DNA of 64,000 nucleotides, from assembly GCF_027942865.1 (NCBI RefSeq), contig NC_134509.1, forward strand, positions 18,464,697-18,528,696, given 5' to 3'. Position numbers and translations under genes: made by a program. How positions within the stretch are numbered: the stretch's first letter is position 1; every line of letters starts with the position of its first letter. This stretch comes from Odontesthes bonariensis (taxonomy: Eukaryota > Chordata > Actinopteri > Atheriniformes > Atherinopsidae). The notes under the pieces are model-generated. The model saw only the letters and a program-made list of their open reading frames with translations, had not been told where the DNA came from and searched no databases. Positions 56,334-64,000 of this stretch are shown in pieces.

Positions 56334-59300
56334 TAACACACCCTTCTCTGGCTTCTTGCAGCCCAAAAGCCTTGAAAATACTTTAATCTTTGCTGACAGT
56401 CACATTTTTCTGTTGAAGAGTTAGCTTGTTTTACACTAAAGAGGAAAAGTCTCATTTTAATGTGAAGTCATGAAATTTATCCACGAGTCATCCTCCCACA
56501 AAGCTTCAGTTCCAGAGATGACTGTTCCAGCTGTGCAGACGTTATAAAAGCCTTGATCATGACACGTTTAATCAGAGTAAACTCACAAGATCACATAGCA
56601 AACAGCATTAAAAACTTTGCAGTGTCTGCTTTGTTTGTGAAACTCTTTTATTTTGGGAGAAGTTGACAAAAACAGTTCAAGCTCCCAACAGCCAAACAGA
56701 AGACCAACAGCTATGGAGTTAATCTCTGAGCGGGAAGCACAACAACTCACAGGCAAACGGAAAGAAACTGAACGATTCTCCTGTTTGCCTGGCGGCTGGC
56801 AGCTCACTGTTAGAGTGGGCGGAGCCAAAAATCCCGAGGCAGCCTAATAATCGTGGCCGGAGCGGTAATTACCCGACAGGGTCGCTCTCATTGACACACG
56901 CGTCCAGTTATTTTTCAGCTTTTTTCTCTCGTGGCTTATTGGCACCAGAATCGTTTTCAGTAACCCACCACTGTTTATCTGTGGTAATTAATACAAGCGT
57001 GACAAATGTGACACCAGCACGCAACGTCCTGACTCATAAAAGCATGAGTGGTCGTTTCTTTAAATTTCAGAGGAGCTTTGATGTCATCAAACTGTCACAA
57101 CGGTGACCAGGACAAAGGAGGGGAAGCAGTTGTGGTTGTGTTGGTCTGTCCGGGGCTGGATTCATGTGGAAGTATCCTGTATGATAGGGCTGTAAATGTC
57201 AGCATCCCATCTGGATTCTGTTGGCAAGGAGTTTTAAACAGGGTTGTTTCACAGCTCCCCAAGAGTGAAGAGCGAAAATCCGAGAGCAGAAGTTTCCAGA
57301 GAAGAAGCCAAAGAGGAGGAGAAGGGTTCAAAGTGAGAGCATGCAACGGTGAGGCAGTTTTAAGGTGAAGCAGGAAAATATCTGAGTGTGAAAACAAGAA
57401 ATCCTGCTCTGAGGCAGCAGCAGGGATGCGTGCAGAAGTACACCCGGAGAACACCGAAGCAGTGTGAATCTCGGGGTTTCACCAACTCAGAGCTGTGAAA
57501 ATGATGACTGGAAATAACAACCAGAAGCTCCAACTTCTCAGCAAGCTTCTCCTCGTCTCTGACTTTCCTGAACTCGTAACAACTCTGAGATGTGTGTGTG
57601 TCAACAGGCCAAAACAAGGGAACTGGCCTCTGTTTGGGGGAATCCACACACTCCTCCTGCATCACTGCGCAGCACAAACACATCTTCTCTGTCTCTGTTT
57701 CCATGTCGAAGCAAACACCGAAAGGCCCTCGAGACTTCAGCCGATTGACGAAACAACTCCGAAAAGAGAGATGGGGGAGGGGGTGAGAGGCCGAGAGGGA
57801 GGACAACCAAAGTGAACTTTCTGCTCATTAAGCCTTGAAATATTCCATTCTCTGCACAGAATCAAGGTCTCTGTGCTTCTTTTGTCTGTGTGAGGAGGGT
57901 GCAGCTGCCGTGTGTGTAAGTGGTGAAGAATGCAGCGAACTCTGATGGTCATTTACAGCTGCTGCAGACCGTCATGCTGCTGGATCTCTACCCGACACGC
58001 ACAGTTTATCTGTCATAAACACACACTCCTATCGGTTTCAACACAAGGCTGCAGCTCTGCGGTCACATTAACAGAAAGGAATCCAGCTGAGAGAATTTAT
58101 CCAGCTTTGAGTCTGGTCTCAACAGTGAGGTATGTAAAACTGTTGCTCGTCTTTTTTTTTTTTGTTTTGGTGAGAGCGGAGGGGGCATTTTTTCAAGTGA
58201 AATTAGCCGAACTAACCGGGAGGTGAGCGACAGACAGTCGAAGTGAAACCACAGGATTGTGTTGAGGTTTCAGGGGGCAGGTACCCTGCCTCCAGCCTCC
58301 GCCGGGCCCTCAGAGCAGGTCACCTGCTGGATAAAAGGCCCACGAAACCCGGCTCCTAGAAAAGGTCTCCGGTGGTGGTCGGGGGAAAGGATACGAGGCC
58401 GCGGCAGAGACGGACCGCCGCGAGCCTTGGAGACCACGCACTAAAACCTCGACGTCCACCTCCATGATGGCAGACTGGGTTCAGGAGGCTTGGCTGCTTC
58501 ATGTCCGACCTCAAGGCCGACAACTATCCATTTTAGAGCTTCGGTTTGCTTCGATGCAAACACGCTCTGCTCAGCGGTCGCCCTGTTTCACACGGACGGT
58601 TATGACTGTCGCATAACGTGCACACGTTTGTGGCAACCTGATTTGATGGAGGAAACCGGAGAAAAACAACGAGGAGCATTCCAAACAAAAGCAAAGAGAA
58701 AATACTGTCATTGTTAAACCGAATCGGCGAACCCCAACGTTTCACGTCAGCATTTTAATGGAAATCAGCCGGCTTGTTAGCTGAGAAGGAAGCCAGCAGC
58801 GAGCAGAAGGAAGCTGAGGCCTGGGCTGGGCCACGTGGGTTTACTGTGACCTCTTTTAAAAAGCCTTTACTGAAATGCACCGCTCGGTTTTGTTCTGTGC
58901 AGCTTCAATCTGTTGCATTTTCTCTTTTAAATAGTTATTATTGCCGGAAGTATTTCTTATCCGATTAATCGACAGAAAAGCCTAAATCATGACAAAAGAA
59001 AAGGTGAACATTGCAGGTGTGATCCCCTGTGGTTGACCTATCAATACCAAACACCAAGCAAATACTATTACAAAGATTACTATGTTCAGGTAAAAGTTCC
59101 AACTCCAACGTTTTAGGCAATCAGTTGTTTTACAGCACCTGCGCCAAAAAAAAACATCACTTTTTCAGTCAAGTTGAAGCCACTCTGCAGAGGTTTTTCA
59201 GCTAACTTCAGTACTAGTGGAGATGGTTAACCTAGATAAGGTGAACCATATCAACCACATTGTTTTTCTTTCCCACTACAGCCTCTGTGTGCTCTGAGGA

Positions 59301-60246
59301 GAAAGCAGCCACATTGATCCAGGCGTAGGCTGCACGCTCCGGCCAATCAGGAGTCCAAAGAAAGGCAAACCAGATCTGAGGAGATTCAGTTCAACTCTGA
59401 GCAGGAACCAGCACAAAGTGCTTCAACTATACGGACCAGAACTGGTTAAACCCAAACTAATCTGACCACAACTGGTTAAACCAACTGCCACTTTGTCTCT
59501 TCAGTCCATCAGATGGTATCAGAAAAGTCAAACTGGGCCACTGATCCATTCTTTTTAACTGAAAAACGCAGACGAGCAGCAGTGTGCTGACATGTTTGAG
59601 CTGGTAAAACCAGCAACGATGATGATAAGAAGGCATCATAGTTTACAATGACCCTTTAAACTAGTATCTTACATCCAGACCTAAAAATGCAAAGTGGAAC
59701 GCCACAAAAACGCACATATGGTGTATTTTAATTTCCCCAAACTGCATATTTCCTCCATGCTGACCCATATAGATACTGTGCCAACATCTGGCTGACTGCT
59801 GTTGGACAGCAGCAGCGCTGCAGAGCAGAAAGGCCGAATTCCCTCCATGATTTATGACTTTGGTCTGGTGCACAGTGAAGAAAGGCAGTGGTCTGTTTTT
59901 GGGGTAAACTTTGACCATGATCAGTAAGAAGTTACATCCAAACGTCTTTGGGCTGACAACAACACATCCGTCAGACATTATGATCTGCAATGCTCAAAGC
60001 CAAATAAAACAGCCTGCCAGCTCCTCCTGTCTTACCTGTGTCCTGTCTGAACTGGTGCATGGATTGGAGATCAATGATGTACGGGGAGAGCCGATTGTCG
60101 ACCTGGCCGAGGACCACGCTGCCTCCGCGGGGGTCGCTGCTCCGGATGGCCGCCTCTATCTGGTGGGAGACGGCGGGGCTGTAGGGCCGCCACCGGCCGT
60201 GTTCGTTCAGCCATTCCCACACCACCACAGCGGAGGCCAGGAGCAT
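39780..60246 (-). CDS. dtx4: Deltex 4 E3 ubiquitin ligase, 11 coding exons
   Basis: Coding exons on minus are 60246-60036, 48625-48411, 48320-47431, 41292-41231, 41150-40989, 40889-40828, 40751-40585, 40497-40344, 40264-40175, 40090-39992 and 39911-39780. All phases agree, giving 747 aa. Domains: two WWE domains (1-155; [33 protein letters not shown]), a long Pro/Ser/Gly-rich region (about 165-435), a proline-rich [15 protein letters not shown] and [13 protein letters not shown] segment, a C3H2C3 RING (536-596; [23 protein letters not shown]) and the Deltex C-terminal domain (600-747). The N-terminus [12 protein letters not shown] is that of DTX4 rather than DTX1/2. Deltex proteins bind Notch ankyrin repeats through WWE domains and ubiquitinate Notch pathway and other targets; mammalian DTX4 also acts on TBK1 with NLRP4. 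Human DTX4 is about 619 aa; the excess lies in exon 3. An in-frame ATG at 60291 exists, but homology favours 60246. Confidence 0.95.
40585..40751 (-). CDS. dtx4: dtx4 exon 7: RING finger
   Basis: It encodes [18 protein letters not shown], then [20 protein letters not shown] and ends within the Ser of KDGS. Zinc ligands are the CTIC pair, C-x-H-x2-H-x2-C, and the CPTC pair in exon 8. Acceptor TTTTTTTGCAG and donor GTTGGTCC; the donor is weak at +3/+4. Confidence 0.95.
40828..41292 (-). CDS. dtx4: dtx4 exons 4-6: linker before the RING
   Basis: Exons 41292-41231 ([20 protein letters not shown]), 41150-40989 ([40 protein letters not shown]) and 40889-40828 ([20 protein letters not shown]). These small exons and their phases match vertebrate deltex genes and make the conserved connection between the low-complexity region and the RING. 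Confidence 0.92.
41747..41833 (-). tRNA. tRNA-Tyr (GTA) with intron, mismatched anticodon stem
   Basis: Acceptor CCTTCGA/TCGAAGG, A box TAGCTCAGCTGGTAGAGC, anticodon GTA and B box GGTTCAAGTCC are present, with an intron of about 14 nt and a downstream T run. Compared with the copy at 35536, the anticodon stem reads GAGCA opposite TCCTT, a C-C mismatch. It lies in intron 3 of dtx4 on the same strand. It may be a weak gene or a pseudogene. Confidence 0.8.
43042..43122. repeat. (CA)n microsatellite
   Basis: About 40 uninterrupted CA units in dtx4 intron 3. Confidence 0.98.
44753..44774. repeat. (GT)n microsatellite
   Basis: About 11 GT units in dtx4 intron 3. Confidence 0.9.
47431..48320 (-). 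CDS. dtx4: dtx4 exon 3: end of WWE2 and long low-complexity region
   Basis: It opens [20 protein letters not shown], the basic end of the second WWE region, then [15 protein letters not shown] as in other deltex proteins. The rest is a Gly/Ser/Pro/Asn-rich stretch with an (NS)n run ([10 protein letters not shown]), a [14 protein letters not shown] proline run and a poly-Ser run. It ends [17 protein letters not shown], conserved in DTX4. At 890 nt it is longer than expected for mammals. Confidence 0.93.
48411..48625 (-). CDS. dtx4: dtx4 exon 2: second WWE domain
   Basis: It encodes [40 protein letters not shown] and [17 protein letters not shown], with the WWE signature and conserved FYDP motif. 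Acceptor CTGTCAG, donor GTTTGTTT. Confidence 0.95.
49130..49435 (+). mobile_element. Harbinger-like transposase N-terminal fragment
   Basis: An open frame starts [20 protein letters not shown] and [10 protein letters not shown]. The acidic then Leu-rich then basic pattern resembles the N-terminus of fish PIF/Harbinger transposases. It is not followed by catalytic motifs. Assignment is by eye only. Confidence 0.3.
49674..49769. repeat. 31-bp tandem repeat, about three copies
   Basis: Unit CTCATTATCTGATGCTAGCT plus CCGGATGCTAG repeats with an exact period of 31 bp, starting at 49676, 49707 and 49738. Confidence 0.9.
50790..51230 (-). mobile_element. Tc1-type transposase, N-terminal half
   Basis: The minus translation, with a frame change in the middle, shows the paired-like DNA-binding region: [17 protein letters not shown]-type text (seen as [20 protein letters not shown] in a shifted frame), [11 protein letters not shown]-type linker, and [20 protein letters not shown]. 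It lacks the catalytic DDE half. A decayed Tc1/mariner copy in dtx4 intron 1. Confidence 0.75.
51961..51991. repeat. (AC)n microsatellite
   Basis: About 15 AC units in dtx4 intron 1. Confidence 0.95.
52237..53214 (-). mobile_element. Non-autonomous hAT transposon with BED zinc finger remnant
   Basis: The ends TAGGGATGGTCCCGATCA (left) and, inverted, TAGGGATGTCCCGATCCGAT (right) pair. Flanks CCCATTAC (52229-52236) and CCCATAAC (53215-53222) form an 8-bp target duplication with one difference. Minus frame 52854-52660 begins [20 protein letters not shown] and [11 protein letters not shown], the first part of a BED zinc finger of ZBED/hAT transposases. The catalytic core is absent, so this 978-bp copy is a deletion derivative. 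52945-53110 looks like a further repeat inserted or captured inside it. Confidence 0.85.
54044..54180 (-). mobile_element. Rex3/RTE-like LINE 3' remnant
   Basis: It shows CCATCCATCCGTTATCCTCT at the left edge and diverged counterparts of the tail ([19 protein letters not shown]). It is short and strongly diverged. Confidence 0.55.
56256..56329. repeat. (AT)n microsatellite
   Basis: About 36 AT units in dtx4 intron 1. Confidence 0.97.
60036..60246 (-). CDS. dtx4: dtx4 exon 1: start codon and first WWE domain
   Basis: It encodes [54 protein letters not shown] and [11 protein letters not shown] (last Gly split by the intron). Donor GTAAGACA. The start [12 protein letters not shown] is that known for DTX4. 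An upstream in-frame ATG at 60291 would add 15 residues (MCFIVDLPSRANSNN). Confidence 0.95.
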
Positions 60247-60369
60247 GTTGTTACTGTTGGCCCTGGAGGGTAAATCAACGATGAAACACAAGGAAACACT
60301 TGTGAGCAGAGTGCGGGGATTTGTTTGCTAAAATGCAGCCTGGCTGGAGGCAGAGGCTAACCGCACGGC

Positions 60370-61060
60370 ACACAAACAGCTCTTTTTATGTCGGTTATCG
60401 GCTTTAATCTGGCCTCCTCTGGCTCTATGAGCGTCTTTCTACCCCGCGATGAATCAATAAAGGCCGAATGTGTCCCAAAGCAAACAACACGCCATGTTGG
60501 GGTCTTACATGGAGCCGCGGCGGAGCTAACGCCGGGAGAAGGCGACACATTCTTCCACGAAGGTCCGGGCTCCTCGCATGGCCACCGGGGAAGTAAATCA
60601 CGGTCCTCGCTCAAGCTTCTTCGTTATAACACCGTAACACGGCTCCGGAGTGAGCAGACAACAAAGCGGCCTGGTTATGGAGGCCGTCGTATCCTTCTCC
60701 AGGCGGGTTAACGGGTCGTTTTACGGCCTTTTGCGGAGGAAATCTCCTCAATAATGTGACGACTCTGTGGTCCCGCGCTGCGGCGCGTCAACTGGATCCC
60801 GAACAGAACCGGCCTCGGCGGGACGGAGACGGTAACAGCTCGTGTTTTCTACCCCCTCTGAGTTTGGGGCGTAACGAACCGAAATGTTGAGAAAGTGGCG
60901 GCTTCCAACAGCGCAACCTCACGACTCCCCAACCCGGAGAGTGAGACCAGAACAGGTTCAACCGGTCTGGGTCCCGGAGTCTGACGGAAGGCTGCAGCCA
61001 CAGCGGTGCCTTTATGCGTTAAAATGAAGTCTTTGGAGGCAGGACGCACTCTGCGCGCAT
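60370..61060 (-). promoter_or_regulatory. dtx4: CpG-rich promoter region of dtx4
   Basis: Many CpG dinucleotides (GCGGCGGAGC, CGCGCTGCGGCGCG, CTGCGCGCATGC) stand out from the CpG-poor neighbourhood, and the block lies just upstream of the first coding exon. It fits a CpG-island promoter without a visible TATA box. The transcription start is not determined. Confidence 0.55.
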
Positions 61061-62219
61061 GCAACATGGTCATTCATGAACAATTATTCATCATCTGAGG
61101 GATATTGAGACTTGAATCAAACACTCACCTGTTGATATGATCTTCCTCGTCCCCCCTCCTAATCCAAGACTTCTGGAACAAATTTATACATGGATTAAAT
61201 CCAACATTTGGGCTCCAGCATGGCTCAATCTGTCTCACCCTCTTCCCCCCAAAAAAGCTAAATCCTCTTTTATTGCTTCTATAAAAATATATACTCCAAA
61301 GAGAGAGGAAACAGATTCCTTTAAAGGGTTATGAGAAGGAAAAACATGTCTATCCTTTGGCGTCCATCTTCACTTCGTCGAGGAAAACTCGATATGAGAG
61401 TAGAAGGGACGACGACTTCAGCCCCCCAGTCCAGCCCCAGCCCCTGTCACTCTCCACGCCCTCAAAGTCCACCCGTGGACATGAGGGAGTGATCACCCAC
61501 TGCAAGAAGAGCATTTCACGCGACCACCGTGCAAAACTTCTACTAATTGTGCCCTCATTTCACTTTATTTGAGATGCTTCTTCTTTGACTATATCATAAT
61601 GTGGTCCTGCTGTCTTACTACACTTTAAACAAGAGAAATAGCACGAAACATACCAACAATTAAAATCAATTTAAACAAAAGTTTCCTGTTGGATTCTATC
61701 AGTGAAAGTTGTTTACTACGGTCTTTGATGAAGTGGTGAAATGCTGCCACCTGTTGGATGAATGGAGCTATTACATCTGCCTCTGTCCAGATGTGGCCTC
61801 CCATTCAGCTGATGAGGACAAAGGAACAAAAAAGACACATTTCATTGTTTTTCCACATCTAGACCATTAAAGACCAGAAGCAGGTCAACTAATATATCTA
61901 GTCTTCAAATGTGGATACTACTGTCTACAAGGGTTTGGCTGCCCCTAATTTCTTTCTATGGAATAGAATGGAATAGAATGGAAAAAATACTTTATTCATC
62001 CCCCAATGGGGGAAATTCAAATTAGTTAAGTAGCTCAAAAAAATATTAGTATTTACAATGATTGTATATTAACAACAACAATAATAATACCAATTCTAAA
62101 AAAAAATACTACTACTAACAAAGATACAGCAAAGAAAATAGGAAATACATGCAGTGATTTATTTAAACATATTTCAACATGAATATAAACCCAGAATCTG
62201 AGGCAGAAACAGAGTTTGT
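61061..62219. other. Intergenic stretch
   Basis: Open frames at 61137-61334 and 61357-61572 show no domain I recognise. 61960-62030 contains a repeated GGAATAGAAT word and TTATTCATCCCCCAATGGGG, the kind of end seen on fish dispersed repeats. Confidence 0.35.
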
Positions 62220-62525
62220 TCAGTTCTGAGCAGCTTTAAAGTGAATATCTGGTCTGAGCTCCTTTATTCTCCAACACAGCCTGAACCCTCTCAGACGAGC
62301 TTTCTGTCCTTTCTTTAAGGAGTCTTCAGGAATAGTTCTCCAGGCTTCTTGAAGGACATCCCAAAGCTCTTCTTTGGATGTGGGCTGCCTTTTGTTCCGT
62401 TCTCTGTCAGGATGATCCCACACTGCTTTAATAATGTTGAGCTCTGGGCTCTGGGGAGGATTCATCCCTCCATCAGACCTGTTGCCACTGATTTTCAGTC
62501 CACTTCTTGTGTCATTTGGCACAGC
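62220..62525 (-). mobile_element. Tc1-type transposase, C-terminal part
   Basis: The minus translation contains PPQSPELNIIKAVWDHPDRE and RNKRQPTSKEELWDVLQEAW, the DDE-domain end of Tc1 transposases (PDLNPIE-type motif, here PELNIIK). Flanking halves are missing. Confidence 0.8.
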
Positions 62526-62675
62526 TCAGCCTTTTCTCCCTGTTTCCCTTCCTTAAGAACTTGGAAGGAGACAGAAAGAAATGAGTGCTGGAAACGTTTA
62601 CTGTTAGCAACTGTCTTACATGTTGTGTCCACCTTAACCAATAGATACAATATGACGTCGCTCCGAAACAGCACA

Positions 62676-62748
62676 GGCTCCATAGCTCAGGGGTTAGAGC
62701 ACTGGTCTTGTAAACCAGGGGTCGCGAGTTCAAATCTCGCTGGGGCCT
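62676..62748 (+). tRNA. tRNA-Thr (TGT)
   Basis: 73 nt: acceptor GGCTCCA pairs with TGGGGCC, A box TAGCTCAGGGGTTAGAGC, anticodon loop CTTGTAA with anticodon TGT, B box AGTTCAAATCT, discriminator T. A TTTTT terminator lies at about 62757. Confidence 0.96.
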
Positions 62749-63415
62749 GGACTCACTTTTTGATTTGTTGAGGGGAACTGTGATTAACCGCAACAAATTT
62801 AGTCCCTTAAAGAAAAAAAAAATGTCCGACTCAAAACCCAAATATTTGTGCAGAACATACCCCAGGAGCTAATATAATCTAATATTAATTAAAAAATATA
62901 CAATAATGACAAAATTTAAATCGGATTATTTTTTCGTTTGTTTTTGGGATTTATTCGCTATCCAGGTGGAGTGTTTGGCTTTTGGTTCACATTTGAACCT
63001 TTTACTGTGGCTAAATTGTCATGATATCTCTAACTAAAAGCTAAATAACGTAATATACGAGGCATAGATAATGTGTATGTTATTTCTGGTGTCGTTTTAT
63101 CTCTCGGTGGATATATTTCAGAAGAAATAAACTTTATTTCTTCTGAAATATATCCATTTAATAAACGATGACTCTAGCTAACAGGTTGCTAACTTCCACA
63201 GCTAGCAAGCTGCACGCTTTTGTTGGGAGGGTTTCAGTGAGCAGACATTTTATTTAATCATTTACTGTCGTAAGTACACAACTTTTAAACTTTGTTCTAC
63301 TCGGCTTGGTGCCTGTAGCGGAGTTCAGAAGGAGTGAAGCTAAAAGAACATCATAACAGGACAGCATACAGTCACATTAACTGTATTCATTGTGTTTCTG
63401 CTCATGGCCGCCAGA
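62749..63415. other. Spacer between tRNA-Thr and tRNA-Lys
   Basis: AT-rich, no gene; contains the 23-bp palindrome at 63109-63155. Confidence 0.6.
63109..63155. repeat. Perfect 23-bp inverted repeat with 1-bp spacer
   Basis: Arms 63109-63131 (starting GGATATATTTCAGAAG) and 63133-63155 are exact reverse complements around a single C. Confidence 0.95.
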
Positions 63416-63488
63416 GCCCGGATAGCTCAGTCGGTAGAGCATCAGACTTTTAATCTGAGGGTCCAGGGTTCAAGTCCCTGTTCGGGCG
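63416..63488 (+). tRNA. tRNA-Lys (TTT)
   Basis: 73 nt: acceptor GCCCGGA pairs with TTCGGGC (one G-T pair), A box TAGCTCAGTCGGTAGAGC, anticodon loop CTTTTAA with TTT, B box GGTTCAAGTCC, discriminator G. A TTTTT terminator follows at about 63493. Confidence 0.96.
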
Positions 63489-63749
63489 ATAACTTTTTCC
63501 CCCTCATATAAATAATTTTGTCCCTTTTTTGTTTCACCTGATCTATTCTTTTTAAATAATACAAATAAATAAATAAAATTAACCAAAAAAAATTCTAGTG
63601 AAAATACATTCATTTACCATAATACAAAATATAGAAAATACCTTTACATAGGATATTATGTTCTAGGCTTTCAGACTTTAAACAGGACAAAAAACACATG
63701 TTAATAGTAATTAAATTACCCATGAATATGGTCACAATCTGCAAGAATA

Positions 63750-64000
63750 TAAATAAGTATGTTATTATGTGTTCCAGATTCAACTCCCGGCTAGGGCCTT
63801 TGTATGCGTGGGTTCTCTCCAGGTACTCCGGCTCCCTCCCGCCGTCCAAAAACATGCATGTTAGGTTAATTGGTGTCTCTAAATTGTCCCTAGGAGTGAG
63901 TGTGTGTGGTTGTTCGTCTCATTTGTCTCTGTGTGGCCCTGTGTTGGACTGGCGGCCTGTCCAGGGTGTACCCCGCCTCTCGCCTGATGACTGCTGGGAT
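63750..64000. repeat. Common teleost dispersed repeat, running off the window
   Basis: It contains TGCGTGGGTTCTCTCCAGGT, CCTCCCGCCGTCCAAAAACA, ACTGGCGGCCTGTCCAGGGT and CCCCGCCTCTCGCC, a repeat text found in great numbers in fish genomes. Family not assigned; it continues beyond the window edge. Confidence 0.65.

Larger units (their letters stand above)
48626..60035 (-). other. dtx4: Intron 1 of dtx4 (11.4 kb)
   Basis: No coding exon recognised inside. It holds a Harbinger-like fragment (49100-49440), a 31-bp tandem repeat, a Tc1 fragment, a hAT copy at 52237, a Rex3-like remnant and microsatellites. 54200-56200 and 56400-60000 show no recognised element apart from the (AT)n array. Confidence 0.6.

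Noticed and set aside
57360-57806. Overlapping 148- and 119-codon minus frames in dtx4 intron 1
   Set aside because: No conserved motif, no splice sites in deltex phase, and plus-strand frames of similar size overlap.
1-64000. LTR retroelements, virus-derived genes, CRISPR arrays or toxin genes
   Set aside because: None recognised on either strand; the reverse transcriptases here belong to non-LTR LINEs.

Overview
The window is nuclear DNA of a teleost fish, probably a percomorph. Signs of this are spliced host genes with GT–AG introns, a deltex-4 gene with vertebrate exon structure, teleost LINE families (L2-like and Rex3/RTE-like), hAT, Tc1 and Harbinger-type DNA transposon remnants, a tRNA-derived SINE, and scattered nuclear tRNA genes. 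No bacterial, viral or LTR-element gene was recognised.

Layout. (1) 1-5.8 kb is intergenic DNA with LINE and MITE fragments. (2) 5.8-19.1 kb, plus strand: a small type I membrane protein with one V-type Ig domain of the CD2/SLAM type. Its first intron of about 11 kb carries a whole-looking non-autonomous hAT copy, an L2 LINE and other mobile fragments, and a second L2 copy sits in its 3' UTR. (3) 20.6-22 kb: a Myb/SANT-like fragment, then a 20-bp minisatellite interrupted by a SINE. (4) 22.7-33.7 kb, plus strand: a cluster of probable innate immune genes. It holds a pyrin-domain (PYD) protein with a long lysine/alanine-rich repeat tail, and two RING-(hydrophobic segment)-coiled coil-PRY/SPRY genes that lack B-boxes. 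The PYD gene and the first RING gene have duplicated 5' UTR exons, and the second RING gene has an interferon-response-like element in its 5' flank. (5) 34.4-37 kb: tRNA-Glu, tRNA-Tyr and a DNA transposon with long inverted repeats. (6) 39.8-60.3 kb, minus strand: the complete coding region of deltex 4 (dtx4) in 11 exons, predicted 747 aa, with a second intron-containing tRNA-Tyr, a Tc1 fragment and a ZBED-type hAT copy in its introns. (7) 60.4-64 kb: CpG-rich dtx4 upstream region, a Tc1 fragment, tRNA-Thr and tRNA-Lys.

The most interesting part is 22.7-33.7 kb. A PYD fused to a very basic, histone H1-like repeat tail is the layout expected of a nucleic-acid-binding inflammasome adaptor, formally similar to mammalian PYD-HIN proteins but with an unrelated DNA-binding half. 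Next to it, two tandem TRIM-like ligases have a hydrophobic, probably membrane-spanning segment where the B-box should be. Whether these genes act together is inference; the shared leader exon and the clustering are seen directly.
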